A stretch of 30,812 nucleotides of DNA from JBJTUH01 sp044346175. GTDB taxonomy: Bacteria; Cyanobacteriota; Vampirovibrionia; Vampirovibrionales; JAJTHC01. The position numbers were made by a program, and so were the translations under genes. The stretch lies in assembly GCA_044346175.1 (NCBI GenBank), contig JBIIZQ010000023.1, forward strand, positions 1 to 30,812, given 5' to 3'. The first letter of the stretch is position 1. Each line of letters begins with the position of its first letter. Below are positions 7,554 through 15,937 of the stretch, piece by piece. A model generated the notes under the pieces. That model ran no database searches. It saw nothing but the letters and a program-made list of their open reading frames with translations, and had not been told where the DNA came from.

Positions 7554-10500
7554 ATGAACACTTCAACACCTGTGAACGCCTTAGCACCCGCCAAGATTAC
7601 CCTCCGTGGTGCCAAACTCAACAATTTACAATCCCTTAACCTAGATATCCCCTTAGGTCAATTTGTTGTTGTGACAGGACCCTCAGGCTCAGGAAAATCA
7701 ACCCTCGTTTTTGATTTACTCTATCAAGAAGGGCAGCGTCGCTTTCTTAGTTCCTTATCAAGCTATGTACGACAATACTTTGAGCGCATTGATAAGCCAC
7801 CTGTTGAACAACTCAGCCACTTACCTCCCGTTATCGGACTCAAGCAAGGGCAAGAAACACGACAAAATAGAGCAACCGTCGCAAGCCTCACCCACGTTGA
7901 TGATACCCTCTATCAGTTATTTCATCTTGCAAGTCAAGGGCATTGCCCTCATTGTGGTCATGAGCATCCCTTATTTGCCCACAACACGACGGGCGTACTT
8001 AAGCACTTTCTCCAGCAGTATCAACGCTTCTTAACAAGCACAGCCTCAGAAGAAGAATCCCTCACCTCACCCCCACGCCATTACAAAGCGCTCCTCACCT
8101 TACATGTGCCTCTTTTTATAAACGCTACACTCACAGCTGAGGAAGCACTCCACCAATGGCTGAAGGAGTCCGTACCACAATGGCATCAAGAGGGCATCCA
8201 ACGCATAGACTTAAATACCCCTGAAGGCACTCTTTTTGAAACAGCCCACCTGTACCCTCTGCCTGAACTGGAGACACTTTCAGAGCAACTACCTGTGATA
8301 CTTGCCTCCCCTTGGGGCAAGCACTATCTTGATACATGGACACAAAGCTATGGGGGTTCACAACGTAAAAAGGCAGCACAAACCAAAGCAGACGCAACCA
8401 CACACTTTCATTGTCATCTCCCACTTGTTTTTAGGCGACTCACCCTTCCCTCTTTAACAGAACATGGCTTAAACTTGTCTTTAGCCCATCAAAATGCTTT
8501 AGAAGAAGCGTTGCACTTTGCCGAAAAGCACGACTGGTCATGGCAGGTGATACTACTGAAAGAAGACCGGTCATCAAAAGAAGTAAACCACACCCAAAAA
8601 CATACTCTTGGACGGTATCATCATCGTTATGGCTGTGGCACCTGCGGACATCAAGCGCTAGAACCCAATCAAGTAGGGTACTTCAACCCTCATCATGCAT
8701 TAGGAGCATGCCCCAACTGTGAAGGCTATGGATGGGTACAACAACTCTCCGAACAAAAAATTATCCCTAACCCAGAAAAATCACTGCGCAAGGGTGCCGT
8801 CTATCCTTTCCAACTCCCAGCGTATCAAGACTTACAAGTAAGTCTTCTTGAAGCGGCCAAGGCATGCCAAATACGTACCGAAACACCTTGGAAAGCCTTA
8901 TCGGACCTAGAAAAAAAATGGGTTTTCAAAGGCGATGAATCATTAGGTTATGAGGGTATCGAGGGACTGTTCCAATGGGTAGAAAGCAAAAAATATAAGC
9001 CTCACATGCGTATGTTTTTAGCACGTTTCAGAAGCTACAGCCCATGTAACACCTGCCACGGCACAGGGCATCACCCACATAGTCATACCTATACCCTTGC
9101 CAATGTAACCGTTCAAGAAGTTGCCACTTGGACGATTGAACAACTATACCATTGGTCTCAACATACTTTAGGCGTATCCCTTGGGCAAACAAGCGTACCA
9201 CATCAAGATATTCTCAATCACCTTCAAGAGCGGTTGCGACATCAAACCCATACCCTCATGACCCTTGGCTTAGGGTATTTACCACTTAAAAGGGCCATCA
9301 AAACGGTTTCTGGAGGGGAACATCAACGGCTATTACTTGCCAGTAGCCTATCCCATCAACTCTCCGACACGCTCTACCTCCTTGACGAACCCTCCTTAGG
9401 ACTCCACACACAAGATGTTCAAGGATTGATACAACTCATTCGTGCCTTAATTGCACAAGGAAACAGTGTCATCGCAGTAGAGCATCACCGCACCTTAATG
9501 GAAGAAGCTGACTGGCTGATAGAACTTGGGCCAGAAAGTGGGCGACAAGGTGGTCAGTGTGTCGCACAAGGTACCCTGGGGTCTCTCATGAGTAAAGGAA
9601 CCCCCACAGGACATTTTCTTGCAACCCAAACACCCAAGCCCTGCTCAGAAAGCCTCTGGGAAGCTAGTAAGCATGAACACTGGCTCACGCTTGAAGCAGC
9701 ACAAACACATAACCTCAAGCAGGTCACTGCAAGATTTCCTCTCAAAGCATGGTCATGCGTCACAGGCGTTTCAGGCTCAGGGAAAACAAGCCTTATTATC
9801 CATACGCTTGTGCCTGCCTTAAAAAAAGCACTTCATGAACCACAACAGGAAAGCGAAGAGCGGTGGACACCCGAGCCGCTATATAAAGCACTGAAAGGCT
9901 TTAATGCCTCTATTTGCCAGCAACTTGTTGTCATGGAACAACAAAAACTTCACGCTTCATCTCGCTCAACCCCCGCTATTTATCTTAAAGTCTGGGACGA
10001 CATACGCCATCTTTTTGCACATACTCGTGAAGCCATACAACTAGGACTCACAGTAAGCGATTTCTCATTCAATAGTACAAAAGGTCGTTGCCCAAAATGT
10101 GAGGGTCTCGGAACCATCACGGTAGATATGCAATTTATGGCAGATGTCAAATTGGTATGCGATGCTTGCCATGGTCGACGGTTTCAACCTAGCATTCTAA
10201 GTGTCAAATACAAACAGCACAGTATTGACCAAGTATTGGGACTCACTTTCCGTGAGGCTCAAAAAGTTTTTTCAGAAGAACCCACGTTATGTAAAAAATT
10301 AGAGGCGATTGATACCCTAGGGCTAGGTTATTTGCAACTCGGACAATCCCTTAGCACACTCTCAGGGGGAGAAGCACAACGTATTAAACTTCTACAACAG
10401 CTCTTACAGCCACAGGCAAAACCATGTATCTATGTTCTTGACGAGCCGAGTGCTGGTCTACACCCTCAAGATGTCCTCAAACTCTGTAATACCCTCCGAT

Positions 10501-10640
10501 TACTTTGTCAGAAAGGACACACCATTATTTGTATTGACCATCAAGAAACCTTACTCGCCCATTGTGACACGATACTGACACTCGGGCCAGGAGGCGGAGA
10601 CGCAGGCGGTAAGCTCATTCGCCACAGTGAATCAGTCTAG
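7554..10640 (+). CDS. Divergent UvrA paralogue (excinuclease subunit A-like ABC ATPase)
   Basis: A 1028-residue twin-ABC DNA-binding ATPase. First half: Walker A GPSGSGKS (42-49), CPHC zinc site near 129, a divergent UvrB-binding-like insert, further CxxC pairs near 361, 387 and 497, signature VSGGEHQR near 583 and Walker B LLDEPSLGLH near 607. Second half: GVSGSGKT near 740, SSRSTPAIYLKVWDDIRHLFA, the C-terminal zinc module GRCPKCEGLG...CDACHGRR, signature LSGGEAQR near 935 and Walker B VLDEPSAGLH near 960. All ATPase and zinc motifs are intact, so it should be active. Canonical UvrA has GRTPRSNPATYTG-type and RNPRSTVGT-type motifs; here they are altered, and the protein is about 80-90 residues longer. 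I read it as a paralogue of the UvrA2/drug-resistance type rather than the housekeeping UvrA. Confidence 0.85.
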   Translation: MNTSTPVNALAPAKITLRGAKLNNLQSLNLDIPLGQFVVVTGPSGSGKSTLVFDLLYQEGQRRFLSSLSSYVRQYFERIDKPPVEQLSHLPPVIGLKQGQETRQNRATVASLTHVDDTLYQLFHLASQGHCPHCGHEHPLFAHNTTGVLKHFLQQYQRFLTSTASEEESLTSPPRHYKALLTLHVPLFINATLTAEEALHQWLKESVPQWHQEGIQRIDLNTPEGTLFETAHLYPLPELETLSEQLPVILASPWGKHYLDTWTQSYGGSQRKKAAQTKADATTHFHCHLPLVFRRLTLPSLTEHGLNLSLAHQNALEEALHFAEKHDWSWQVILLKEDRSSKEVNHTQKHTLGRYHHRYGCGTCGHQALEPNQVGYFNPHHALGACPNCEGYGWVQQLSEQKIIPNPEKSLRKGAVYPFQLPAYQDLQVSLLEAAKACQIRTETPWKALSDLEKKWVFKGDESLGYEGIEGLFQWVESKKYKPHMRMFLARFRSYSPCNTCHGTGHHPHSHTYTLANVTVQEVATWTIEQLYHWSQHTLGVSLGQTSVPHQDILNHLQERLRHQTHTLMTLGLGYLPLKRAIKTVSGGEHQRLLLASSLSHQLSDTLYLLDEPSLGLHTQDVQGLIQLIRALIAQGNSVIAVEHHRTLMEEADWLIELGPESGRQGGQCVAQGTLGSLMSKGTPTGHFLATQTPKPCSESLWEASKHEHWLTLEAAQTHNLKQVTARFPLKAWSCVTGVSGSGKTSLIIHTLVPALKKALHEPQQESEERWTPEPLYKALKGFNASICQQLVVMEQQKLHASSRSTPAIYLKVWDDIRHLFAHTREAIQLGLTVSDFSFNSTKGRCPKCEGLGTITVDMQFMADVKLVCDACHGRRFQPSILSVKYKQHSIDQVLGLTFREAQKVFSEEPTLCKKLEAIDTLGLGYLQLGQSLSTLSGGEAQRIKLLQQLLQPQAKPCIYVLDEPSAGLHPQDVLKLCNTLRLLCQKGHTIICIDHQETLLAHCDTILTLGPGGGDAGGKLIRHSESV

Positions 10641-10674
10641 GCTTCTTATAAAAAAATACAAAACAATAAAATGG

Positions 10675-10709
10675 AAAGAACCTCCTGTATACTCTACAGG
10701 AGGTTCTTT
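10675..10709. terminator. Bidirectional terminator between the UvrA-like gene and rplR
   Basis: A perfect 15-bp inverted repeat (10675-10689 with 10695-10709) with a 5-base loop, flanked by AAAG and CTTT at the stem base. It lies between two convergent genes and probably ends both the UvrA-like transcript and the long ribosomal operon. Confidence 0.8.
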
Positions 10710-10737
10710 CGGTCATAGCGTTGTGCAAGAGGGCTTT

Positions 10738-11106
10738 TTAGAAGAAAAGACCTGCTTCACGTGCTTTATCAGCCAAAGCCTTAATACGTCCGTGGTACAG
10801 AAATCCACCACGGTCGAAGACAACACACTGAATACCTTTTTCTAAAGCACGTTTGGCAACAAGGTCGCCAATAAACTCAGCAGCGGCAACATTAGCACCG
10901 TGCTTAAGTGTTTTGCGTACTTCAGGTTCAACGGTAGAAGCACTCACAATGGTTTGGTGAGTAGTGTCATCAATAAGCTGTGCGTAAATATGAAGATTGC
11001 TACGGTAAACGGCCAAGCGAGGAGCATCGGCTGTACCAAAAACTTTCTTTCTGATACGCACTTTTCTTTTGAGACGAAGGATACGACGATTTATTTTTTT
11101 GATCAT
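10738..11106 (-). CDS. rplR: 50S ribosomal protein L18
   Basis: 122-residue 5S rRNA-binding protein of the large subunit. Recognised by the basic N-terminus (RRxLRLKRKVRIRKKV), RLAVYRSNLHIYAQLIDD, HGANVAAAEFIGDLVAKRALEKGI and the terminal VVFDRGGFLYHGRIKALADKAREAGL block. It is the last gene of the - strand ribosomal operon here; the usual next genes (rpsE, rpmD, rplO, secY) are absent and a terminator follows 28 bases later. The ATG at 11106 has no clear Shine-Dalgarno sequence. Confidence 0.97.
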   Translation of the reverse strand: MIKKINRRILRLKRKVRIRKKVFGTADAPRLAVYRSNLHIYAQLIDDTTHQTIVSASTVEPEVRKTLKHGANVAAAEFIGDLVAKRALEKGIQCVVFDRGGFLYHGRIKALADKAREAGLFF

Positions 11107-11142
11107 GATGACATAAACTCAAATGATTATGCGGCTAAATGA

Positions 11143-11685
11143 TTATTTTTTACCAGACTTACCTTGCTTACGACGTACACGTTCGCCAGCATAACGAATC
11201 CCCTTGCCTTTGTAAGGCTCAGGAGGCCGCCAAGAACGAATTTGTGTGCAAAAATCACCCAAGAGTTGTTTATCAAAACCTTTCACGGTGAGTTTCGTGT
11301 TGGCTTCCACCAAAACAGAAACGCCTTGAGGAATGGCAAGTTCAACAGGATGAGAGTAACCGAGTGTCAAGACCAAGTTTGTACCTTGTACTTGAGCACG
11401 ATAACCGACCCCAATAATTTCCATTTGCTTTTGGAAACCTTGGCTTACACCTTGCACCATATTTGCAACCAAAGTACGTGTTAAGCCGTGGTAACCACGT
11501 GTTGCACGTTGGTCATTTTTTGGGATGAAGGCAAGGGTTTTGCCTTCTTGGGTAATAAGAATTTCAGGTCGCAACGTCCGAGTAAGTGTCCCAAGAGGAC
11601 CTTTTACTGTAATGGTGTTGTCATCTTGAAGATTGACTTCAACATTGGACGGCAACTCTACAGGAGCCTTACCAATTCGAGACAT
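11143..11685 (-). CDS. rplF: 50S ribosomal protein L6
   Basis: 180-residue large-subunit protein near the GTPase centre. Family signatures are MSRIGKAPVELP at the start, VKGPLGTL, GYHGLTRTLVANMVQGVSQGF and the C-terminal repeat with WRPPEPYKGKGIRYAGE followed by RKQGKSGKK. Full length with no indels of note. AAGG lies about 10 bases before the ATG. It is separated from rpsH upstream by a 103-base gap containing an inverted repeat. Confidence 0.98.
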   Translation of the reverse strand: MSRIGKAPVELPSNVEVNLQDDNTITVKGPLGTLTRTLRPEILITQEGKTLAFIPKNDQRATRGYHGLTRTLVANMVQGVSQGFQKQMEIIGVGYRAQVQGTNLVLTLGYSHPVELAIPQGVSVLVEANTKLTVKGFDKQLLGDFCTQIRSWRPPEPYKGKGIRYAGERVRRKQGKSGKK

Positions 11686-11738
11686 AAAAGTAAAACCTTA
11701 ACTATGAGAACTTAACAGAAAGATTAAACGAGAACCGA

Positions 11739-11780
11739 GGGGAAATGAGTATCAAAACCAAAGATAGTGACCATTTCCCC
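11739..11780. repeat. Inverted repeat in the rpsH-rplF gap
   Basis: GGGGAAATG (11739-11747) and CATTTCCCC (11772-11780) are perfect inverted copies around a 24-base loop, which itself holds a TATC/GATA pair. It sits inside the ribosomal operon in one of only three gaps over 100 bases. No T tract follows on the transcribed strand, so an attenuation, processing or stability role is more likely than termination. Confidence 0.6.
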
Positions 11781-11788
11781 AAAGTTTC

Positions 11789-12199
11789 TTAGTAAACGAT
11801 ACAAAGCACTTCGCCACCAACATTTTGCTTACGTGCTTCTCTATCGGTAAGAAGCCCTTTGTTGGTTGTGACCAATGCCACCCCTGCACCACCCAGGACT
11901 CGTTGAAGTCTGGAGGCACCAGCGTAAACACGAAGTCCCGGTCGAGATACACGTTTAATCAAACGAATGACAGGATGCCCAGTGTTATCATACTTCAGGG
12001 AAAGGCTAATGCCTTTCATCGTTGCAGTTCTGGTTTCGATTTTTTGAATTGCGACATCACTTACATACCCTTCGGCTTGCAGTTTGAGGGCAATTTCATA
12101 TTTAAGATTAGAATGCGGAATACTTACACTGTCGTGTCCTGCCAAGCAGGCGTTACGAATACGGGTAAGCATATCAGCAATAGGGTCAGTATACATCAT
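11789..12199 (-). CDS. rpsH: 30S ribosomal protein S8
   Basis: 136-residue 16S rRNA-binding protein of the small-subunit platform. Seen: DPIADMLTRIRNA at the N-terminus, IPHSNLKYEIALKL, and the C-terminal block RVSRPGLRVYAGASRL...GGAGVALVTTNKGLLTDREARKQNVGGEVLCIVY. The start has two ATG codons in a row (MMYTDP). The gene lies between rpsN and rplF in the usual spc order. Confidence 0.98.
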   Translation of the reverse strand: MMYTDPIADMLTRIRNACLAGHDSVSIPHSNLKYEIALKLQAEGYVSDVAIQKIETRTATMKGISLSLKYDNTGHPVIRLIKRVSRPGLRVYAGASRLQRVLGGAGVALVTTNKGLLTDREARKQNVGGEVLCIVY

Positions 12200-12220
12200 C
12201 TGCTAATATCCTTAATTGTG

Positions 12221-12427
12221 TTACCAGCTTGATTTGACAACACCAGGGAGCAAACCCTCGTGAGCCATTTTACGGAGACAAACACGACAAATACCAAATT
12301 GACGGTAGTAGGCACGGGGACGACCGCAAAGCTGACAACGATTTTTTAAGCGTACTTTAGGGAACTTTCCTTTTTCAGCAAGCTCACGGCGTTGTGCTTC
12401 TTTGACGATCATGGATGTTTTAGCCAA
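12221..12427 (-). CDS. rpsN: 30S ribosomal protein S14 (zinc-binding type)
   Basis: 68-residue small-subunit protein of the four-cysteine zinc form: RCQLCGRPRAYYRQFGICRVCLRKMAHEG gives CxxC...CxxC, followed by LPGVVKSSW. The start codon is TTG at 12427, chosen because AGGAG lies exactly 8 bases upstream and the product MAKTSM matches the family N-terminus; the first ATG would lose five residues and lie 23 bases from the Shine-Dalgarno. The intact zinc ligands suggest zinc dependence. Confidence 0.97.
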   Translation of the reverse strand: MAKTSMIVKEAQRRELAEKGKFPKVRLKNRCQLCGRPRAYYRQFGICRVCLRKMAHEGLLPGVVKSSW

Positions 12428-12451
12428 GGTAGAAACTCCTTTAATGAAAGT

Positions 12452-13009
12452 TTAGGCTTTTAAAAGCTCACTTTTAAATGGGAACCCAATATGCTTCAAG
12501 AGAACCTTACACTGAACGTCATTAGAAGCAGTCGTCACAACAGAGATATTCATCCCACGAACAGCATGGATTTTATCGTAATCAATTTCAGGGAACACAA
12601 GCTGGTCTTTCAAACCAATATTGTAGTTACCGAAACCATCAAAACCTGACTCATTCAAGCCACGGAAGTCACGAATACGAGGAAATACAACTGAGATGAG
12701 TTTTGCAAGGAAGAGATACATTCTCTTACCGCGCAAGGTCACTTTCACACCTACGGGCATGCCTTCACGAACTTTGAAGCCTGCAATAGACTTCTTAGCC
12801 TTGGTAATAACAGGCTTTTGACCCGTAATCCAAGTTAATTCGTTGATAATTGATTCAAGCCCTTTAGGATTTTGGTGGGCATCACCCACCCCGATGTTAA
12901 TGACAACTTTGTCTACTCGAGGAATAGCATAAATGTTATCAAGACCTAATTCTTTTTGAATTTCAGTCATCAGGGATTCTTTATAAATAACATCTAATGA
13001 TTTTGTCAT
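12452..13009 (-). CDS. rplE: 50S ribosomal protein L5
   Basis: 185-residue central-protuberance protein that binds 5S rRNA. Typical segments: PRVDKVVINIGVGDA, ITGQKPVITKAKKSIAGFKVREG, GVKVTLRGKRMYLFLAKL, PRIRDFRGL, FDGFGNYNIGLKDQLVFPEIDYDK and RGMNISVVTTA. The start is only 5 bases after the rplX stop, so translation is probably coupled; no strong Shine-Dalgarno is visible. Confidence 0.98.
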   Translation of the reverse strand: MTKSLDVIYKESLMTEIQKELGLDNIYAIPRVDKVVINIGVGDAHQNPKGLESIINELTWITGQKPVITKAKKSIAGFKVREGMPVGVKVTLRGKRMYLFLAKLISVVFPRIRDFRGLNESGFDGFGNYNIGLKDQLVFPEIDYDKIHAVRGMNISVVTTASNDVQCKVLLKHIGFPFKSELLKA

Positions 13010-13014
13010 GATGA

Positions 13015-13380
13015 TTAATCAGCCTGATTTCCAGTTTTCACGAACACACGAACTTTCTTACCTTCTTCATTGGTTTGGTAACGAATACGAGAAGGTGTAT
13101 TGGTTTGGGGGTCTACGATCATGAGCTTACTCGTGTTAAGAGCAAGAGGAATCTCAGTAATGCCACCTTGGATACCGAACTGAGGGTTGGGTTTCACGGC
13201 TTTTTTTACAGTGACCCCTTCCACTGTTGCTTTCCCGAGTTTAGGAAGCACAGTTGTTACGGTACCTGTATGACCTTTGTATTTGCCCACAGTTACCATG
13301 ACAAGGTCACCTTTTTTAACGTGAACCTTACCAGAGAACTGGTGGTTTGTTTTTTTGTGTTTACGTTTAGCGCCTAACAT
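13015..13380 (-). CDS. rplX: 50S ribosomal protein L24
   Basis: 121-residue early-assembly protein of the large subunit. The KOW motif is clear: KVHVKKGDLVMVTVGKYKGHTGTV. VTVKKAVKPNPQFGIQGGITEIPLALNTSKLMIVDP and SRIRYQTNEEGKKVRVFVKTG follow. About 18 residues precede the KOW core, a modest basic N-terminal extension compared with the roughly 103-residue norm. Confidence 0.97.
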   Translation of the reverse strand: MLGAKRKHKKTNHQFSGKVHVKKGDLVMVTVGKYKGHTGTVTTVLPKLGKATVEGVTVKKAVKPNPQFGIQGGITEIPLALNTSKLMIVDPQTNTPSRIRYQTNEEGKKVRVFVKTGNQAD

Positions 13381-13414
13381 AGGAATCTCTTATTTTATCA
13401 TCAATAGGGGGCGA

Positions 13415-13777
13415 CTAGAGAACCTCAGGAGCAAGAGATACGATTTTCATGAAATTTCTTTCACGAAGCTCTCTGGCTACAGGTCCAAAAATACGGGTAC
13501 CACGAGGGTTGCCTTCTTTGTTGACCACAACACAAGCGTTATCGCCGAAACGTAACACAGTTCCGTCTTGACGAGAAACAATGTGAGCCGTACGGACAAC
13601 AACACATCTAACAACATCACTCTTTTTCACAACACCATTAGGAATGGCAGACTTGACAACACCAATAAAAATGTCACCAATGCCAGCCGTTGATTTGTTG
13701 CCAAGCACACGAATGACCATAATTTCTTTGGCACCCGTATTGTCAGCAACGGTTAAGCGTGTTTGTGGCTGAATCAC
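13415..13777 (-). CDS. rplN: 50S ribosomal protein L14
   Basis: 120-residue protein at the subunit interface. Near-perfect family match: MIQPQTRLTVADNTGAKEIMVIRVLG, IGDIFIGVVKSAIPN, KKSDVVRCVVVRT, DGTVLRFGDNACVVVNKEGNPRGTRIFGPVARELRE, then FMKIVSLAPEVL. The start codon is GTG at 13777, with GAGG 9 bases upstream. Confidence 0.98.
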   Translation of the reverse strand: MIQPQTRLTVADNTGAKEIMVIRVLGNKSTAGIGDIFIGVVKSAIPNGVVKKSDVVRCVVVRTAHIVSRQDGTVLRFGDNACVVVNKEGNPRGTRIFGPVARELRERNFMKIVSLAPEVL

Positions 13778-13802
13778 AGTAAGTAACCTCTAACCTAATT
13801 AA

Positions 13803-14045
13803 CTAAGCTTCACTAAGAATATCATAAAGAACCCATTTCTTGGATTTAGAAATAGGACGAGACTCAATAATCTTTACACGAGAACCTAATTTACCAACAG
13901 ACTTAGGGTCGTGAACCTGATAACGAGTCGTAGAGGTAAGAATTTTACTGTACTTGTTATGAGACTTACGAGAAACAATCTCAACAACAACGGTATGCTC
14001 TCCCGAAAGAGAAATCACAGTACCTTCTTTAAAACGACGTGGCAT
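13803..14045 (-). CDS. rpsQ: 30S ribosomal protein S17
   Basis: 80-residue primary 16S rRNA-binding protein. Recognised by PRRFKEGTVISLSGEHTVVVEI, the loop KYSKILTSTTRYQVHDP and the C-terminal GSRVKIIESRPISKSKKWVLYDIL, the typical S17 OB-fold ending. It lies between rpmC and rplN as in most bacteria. Confidence 0.97.
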   Translation of the reverse strand: MPRRFKEGTVISLSGEHTVVVEIVSRKSHNKYSKILTSTTRYQVHDPKSVGKLGSRVKIIESRPISKSKKWVLYDILSEA

Positions 14046-14059
14046 AAATAATAATCCTC

Positions 14060-14242
14060 TTAGTTTGCAAGAAGCATATGAATTTGCTGAATCTGATGTT
14101 TCAACTTTTTAAGTTGAGACGTATCATCAAGACGACGAAGTTTATTTTTCATAGAAAGAATAAAGAGGTCTTTTTTCAAAGACTCCAACTTCGTTGAAAG
14201 ATCATCTTTGGATAAAGAAGAAAGTTCAGAAATTTTAAACAT
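14060..14242 (-). CDS. rpmC: 50S ribosomal protein L29
   Basis: 60-residue helical-hairpin protein by the exit tunnel. Weak but recognisable: ISELSSLSKDDLSTKLESLKKDLFILSMKNKL...LKKLKHQIQQIHMLL. The ATG overlaps the 3' end of rplP by 8 bases, which implies translational coupling. Position in the operon supports the call as much as the sequence. Confidence 0.92.
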   Translation of the reverse strand: MFKISELSSLSKDDLSTKLESLKKDLFILSMKNKLRRLDDTSQLKKLKHQIQQIHMLLAN

Positions 14243-14672
14243 GAGATACTAAAGCTCCAGGATAATCAGAAAGCTTGACAACACGAACCTTGATTGGGAA
14301 CTTCTGAGCGGCAAGCGTCATAGCACGGACAGCCAACTCATCAGAAACACCTTTCATCTCAAACAAAAGCTTCCCTGGTTTCACAACAGCGACCCAAAAC
14401 TCAGGGGCACCTTTTCCTGAACCCATACGAGTCTCAAGAGGCTTTTTGGTAATGGGCTTATCAGGGAAAATACTAATGGTGATTTTACCACCACGACGAA
14501 CGCTACGAGCCAAGGCACGACGAGCAGCTTCGATTTGACGGCTGGTAATCCAACCAGGCTCCAAAGCTTGGAGACCCACCGTACCAAAATGCAACTGAGT
14601 ACCACGGGTTTCAATCCCAGTCATACGACCACGTTGCTGCTTACGGTATTTTGTACGTTTAGGTAATAACAT
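14235..14672 (-). CDS. rplP: 50S ribosomal protein L16
   Basis: 145-residue protein near the A and P sites. Strong family match: MLLPKRTKYRKQQRGRM at the start, FGTVGLQALEPGWITSRQIEAARRA, RRGGKITISIFPDKPITKKPLETRMGSGKG and AAQKFPIKVRVV. Full length. Its stop overlaps the rpmC start. Confidence 0.98.
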   Translation of the reverse strand: MLLPKRTKYRKQQRGRMTGIETRGTQLHFGTVGLQALEPGWITSRQIEAARRALARSVRRGGKITISIFPDKPITKKPLETRMGSGKGAPEFWVAVVKPGKLLFEMKGVSDELAVRAMTLAAQKFPIKVRVVKLSDYPGALVSHV

Positions 14673-14712
14673 AAATTAAACCTTTATCATGTCATATCTT
14701 ATGAAGGAGAGA

Positions 14713-15510
14713 CTAAGCAGAGGGCGTAGCTGAAGACTTGCCACGACCACCACCACCAGAAGAACGACGACGTTCGCCACGATCACCACGGTCGGCACGG
14801 TCACCTTTCGCAGGATGTCCTTGACGATCCGAAGCAGACTTCACCTTAATGTTGGAGTAAGCTTCAGAACCAGGAAGAACCTCACCACGGAAAACCCAAA
14901 CCTTCACACCGATGATACCGAAAACGGTTAAAGCTTCAGCAAAACCATAATCAATGTCAGCACGGAAAGTATGGAGAGGGATACGACCTTCTCTCGCCCA
15001 TTCGGTACGTGCAATATCCGTACCACCAAGACGACCCGCAACCATGACCTTAATACCCTTAACGCCAGCACGCTGAGCACGTTGCATCGCTTGCTTCATA
15101 CAACGACGATAGGCAACACGACGCTCAAGCTGACCAGCAATTGATTCAGCAATAAGTTGTGCTTCCATATCAGGCTTAGCCACTTCAACCACATCAATCT
15201 GGATGTCTTTGCGTGAAGTCAATGCTTGTAAGCTCTTACGAAGCACATCAAGGTTCTGACCACCACGACCAATTAAAACACCCGTACGAGCCGTTACAAG
15301 ACGTACAATAAGACGAGAAGCCTTACGGTCTATCTCAACACGGCTAATCATAGCAGCTTTGTGCTTTGATTTGATGAAATTACGAATTTTGTAATCTTCG
15401 AGAACATTCTGAGCATAACCAGACTTGCCATTGGAAATCCAATTACATTCCCAGTTATGAATGATTTTCAAACGAAGACTTTTAGGGTGTACTTTCTGAC
15501 CCATCATCAT
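14713..15510 (-). CDS. rpsC: 30S ribosomal protein S3
   Basis: 265-residue protein of the small-subunit head and mRNA entry site. GQKVHPKSLRLKIIHNW at the start, a KH domain with GVLIGRGGQNLDVLRKSLQAL, and the S3 C-terminal domain AQLIAESIAGQLERRVAYRRCMKQAMQRA, GRLGGTDIARTEWAREGRIPLHTFRADIDYGFAEA, GVKVWVFRGE. The last 35-40 residues are a disordered tail rich in Gly, Arg, Asp and Ser. The start is three ATG codons in a row; AAAGGAG lies 9 bases before the first, favouring the first as start. Confidence 0.98.
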   Translation of the reverse strand: MMMGQKVHPKSLRLKIIHNWECNWISNGKSGYAQNVLEDYKIRNFIKSKHKAAMISRVEIDRKASRLIVRLVTARTGVLIGRGGQNLDVLRKSLQALTSRKDIQIDVVEVAKPDMEAQLIAESIAGQLERRVAYRRCMKQAMQRAQRAGVKGIKVMVAGRLGGTDIARTEWAREGRIPLHTFRADIDYGFAEALTVFGIIGVKVWVFRGEVLPGSEAYSNIKVKSASDRQGHPAKGDRADRGDRGERRRSSGGGGRGKSSATPSA

Positions 15511-15525
15511 AGCAGGAAACTCCTT

Positions 15526-15867
15526 TTAAGCTTGGCTAACGGTGAGAGACATATGGGACAGACGACGCTCACGCTTATAGATACGACCTTGGGCACGAGG
15601 CTTATAACGCCCCATACGTGGACCTTCATCGACCATAACCTCGCTAACAACGAGGGTTGCCAAACCATCAACACCGTGCTGTACACGATAGTTGTGGGAT
15701 GCCTCTACAAGCTTCTTGAGCAAAAGCTCTGAAGCTCTATAAGGGGTAAGTTTAAGGATACGAAACGCTTCAACAACTGACTTACCACGAATAAGGTCAG
15801 CAACACGGCGAACTTTTCGGGGTGTCATGAAAATGAAACGTTGTTTTACTTTAACGGACTGTTTCAT
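15526..15867 (-). CDS. rplV: 50S ribosomal protein L22
   Basis: 113-residue protein lining the exit tunnel. Family blocks: FIFMTPRKVRRVADLIRGKSVVEAFRIL, APYRASELLLKKL-like helix, ASHNYRVQHGVDGLATLVVSEVMVDEGPRMGRYKPRAQGR and the C-terminal HMSLTVSQ. It is preceded by a 140-base gap holding an inverted repeat. Confidence 0.98.
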   Translation of the reverse strand: MKQSVKVKQRFIFMTPRKVRRVADLIRGKSVVEAFRILKLTPYRASELLLKKLVEASHNYRVQHGVDGLATLVVSEVMVDEGPRMGRYKPRAQGRIYKRERRLSHMSLTVSQA

Positions 15868-15937
15868 GTCATAAACCTTAATTTAAAAACATAAGCTTAG
15901 CATATAGAAGGACTTAAACAGTGTGAGGAAGAACTGT

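Noticed and set aside
4315..10640. ATPase plus UvrA paralogue as a two-gene defence system
   Set aside because: Same strand and close, but a hairpin lies between them, there is no effector, integrase or known defence neighbour, and the UvrA paralogue has a plausible repair role.
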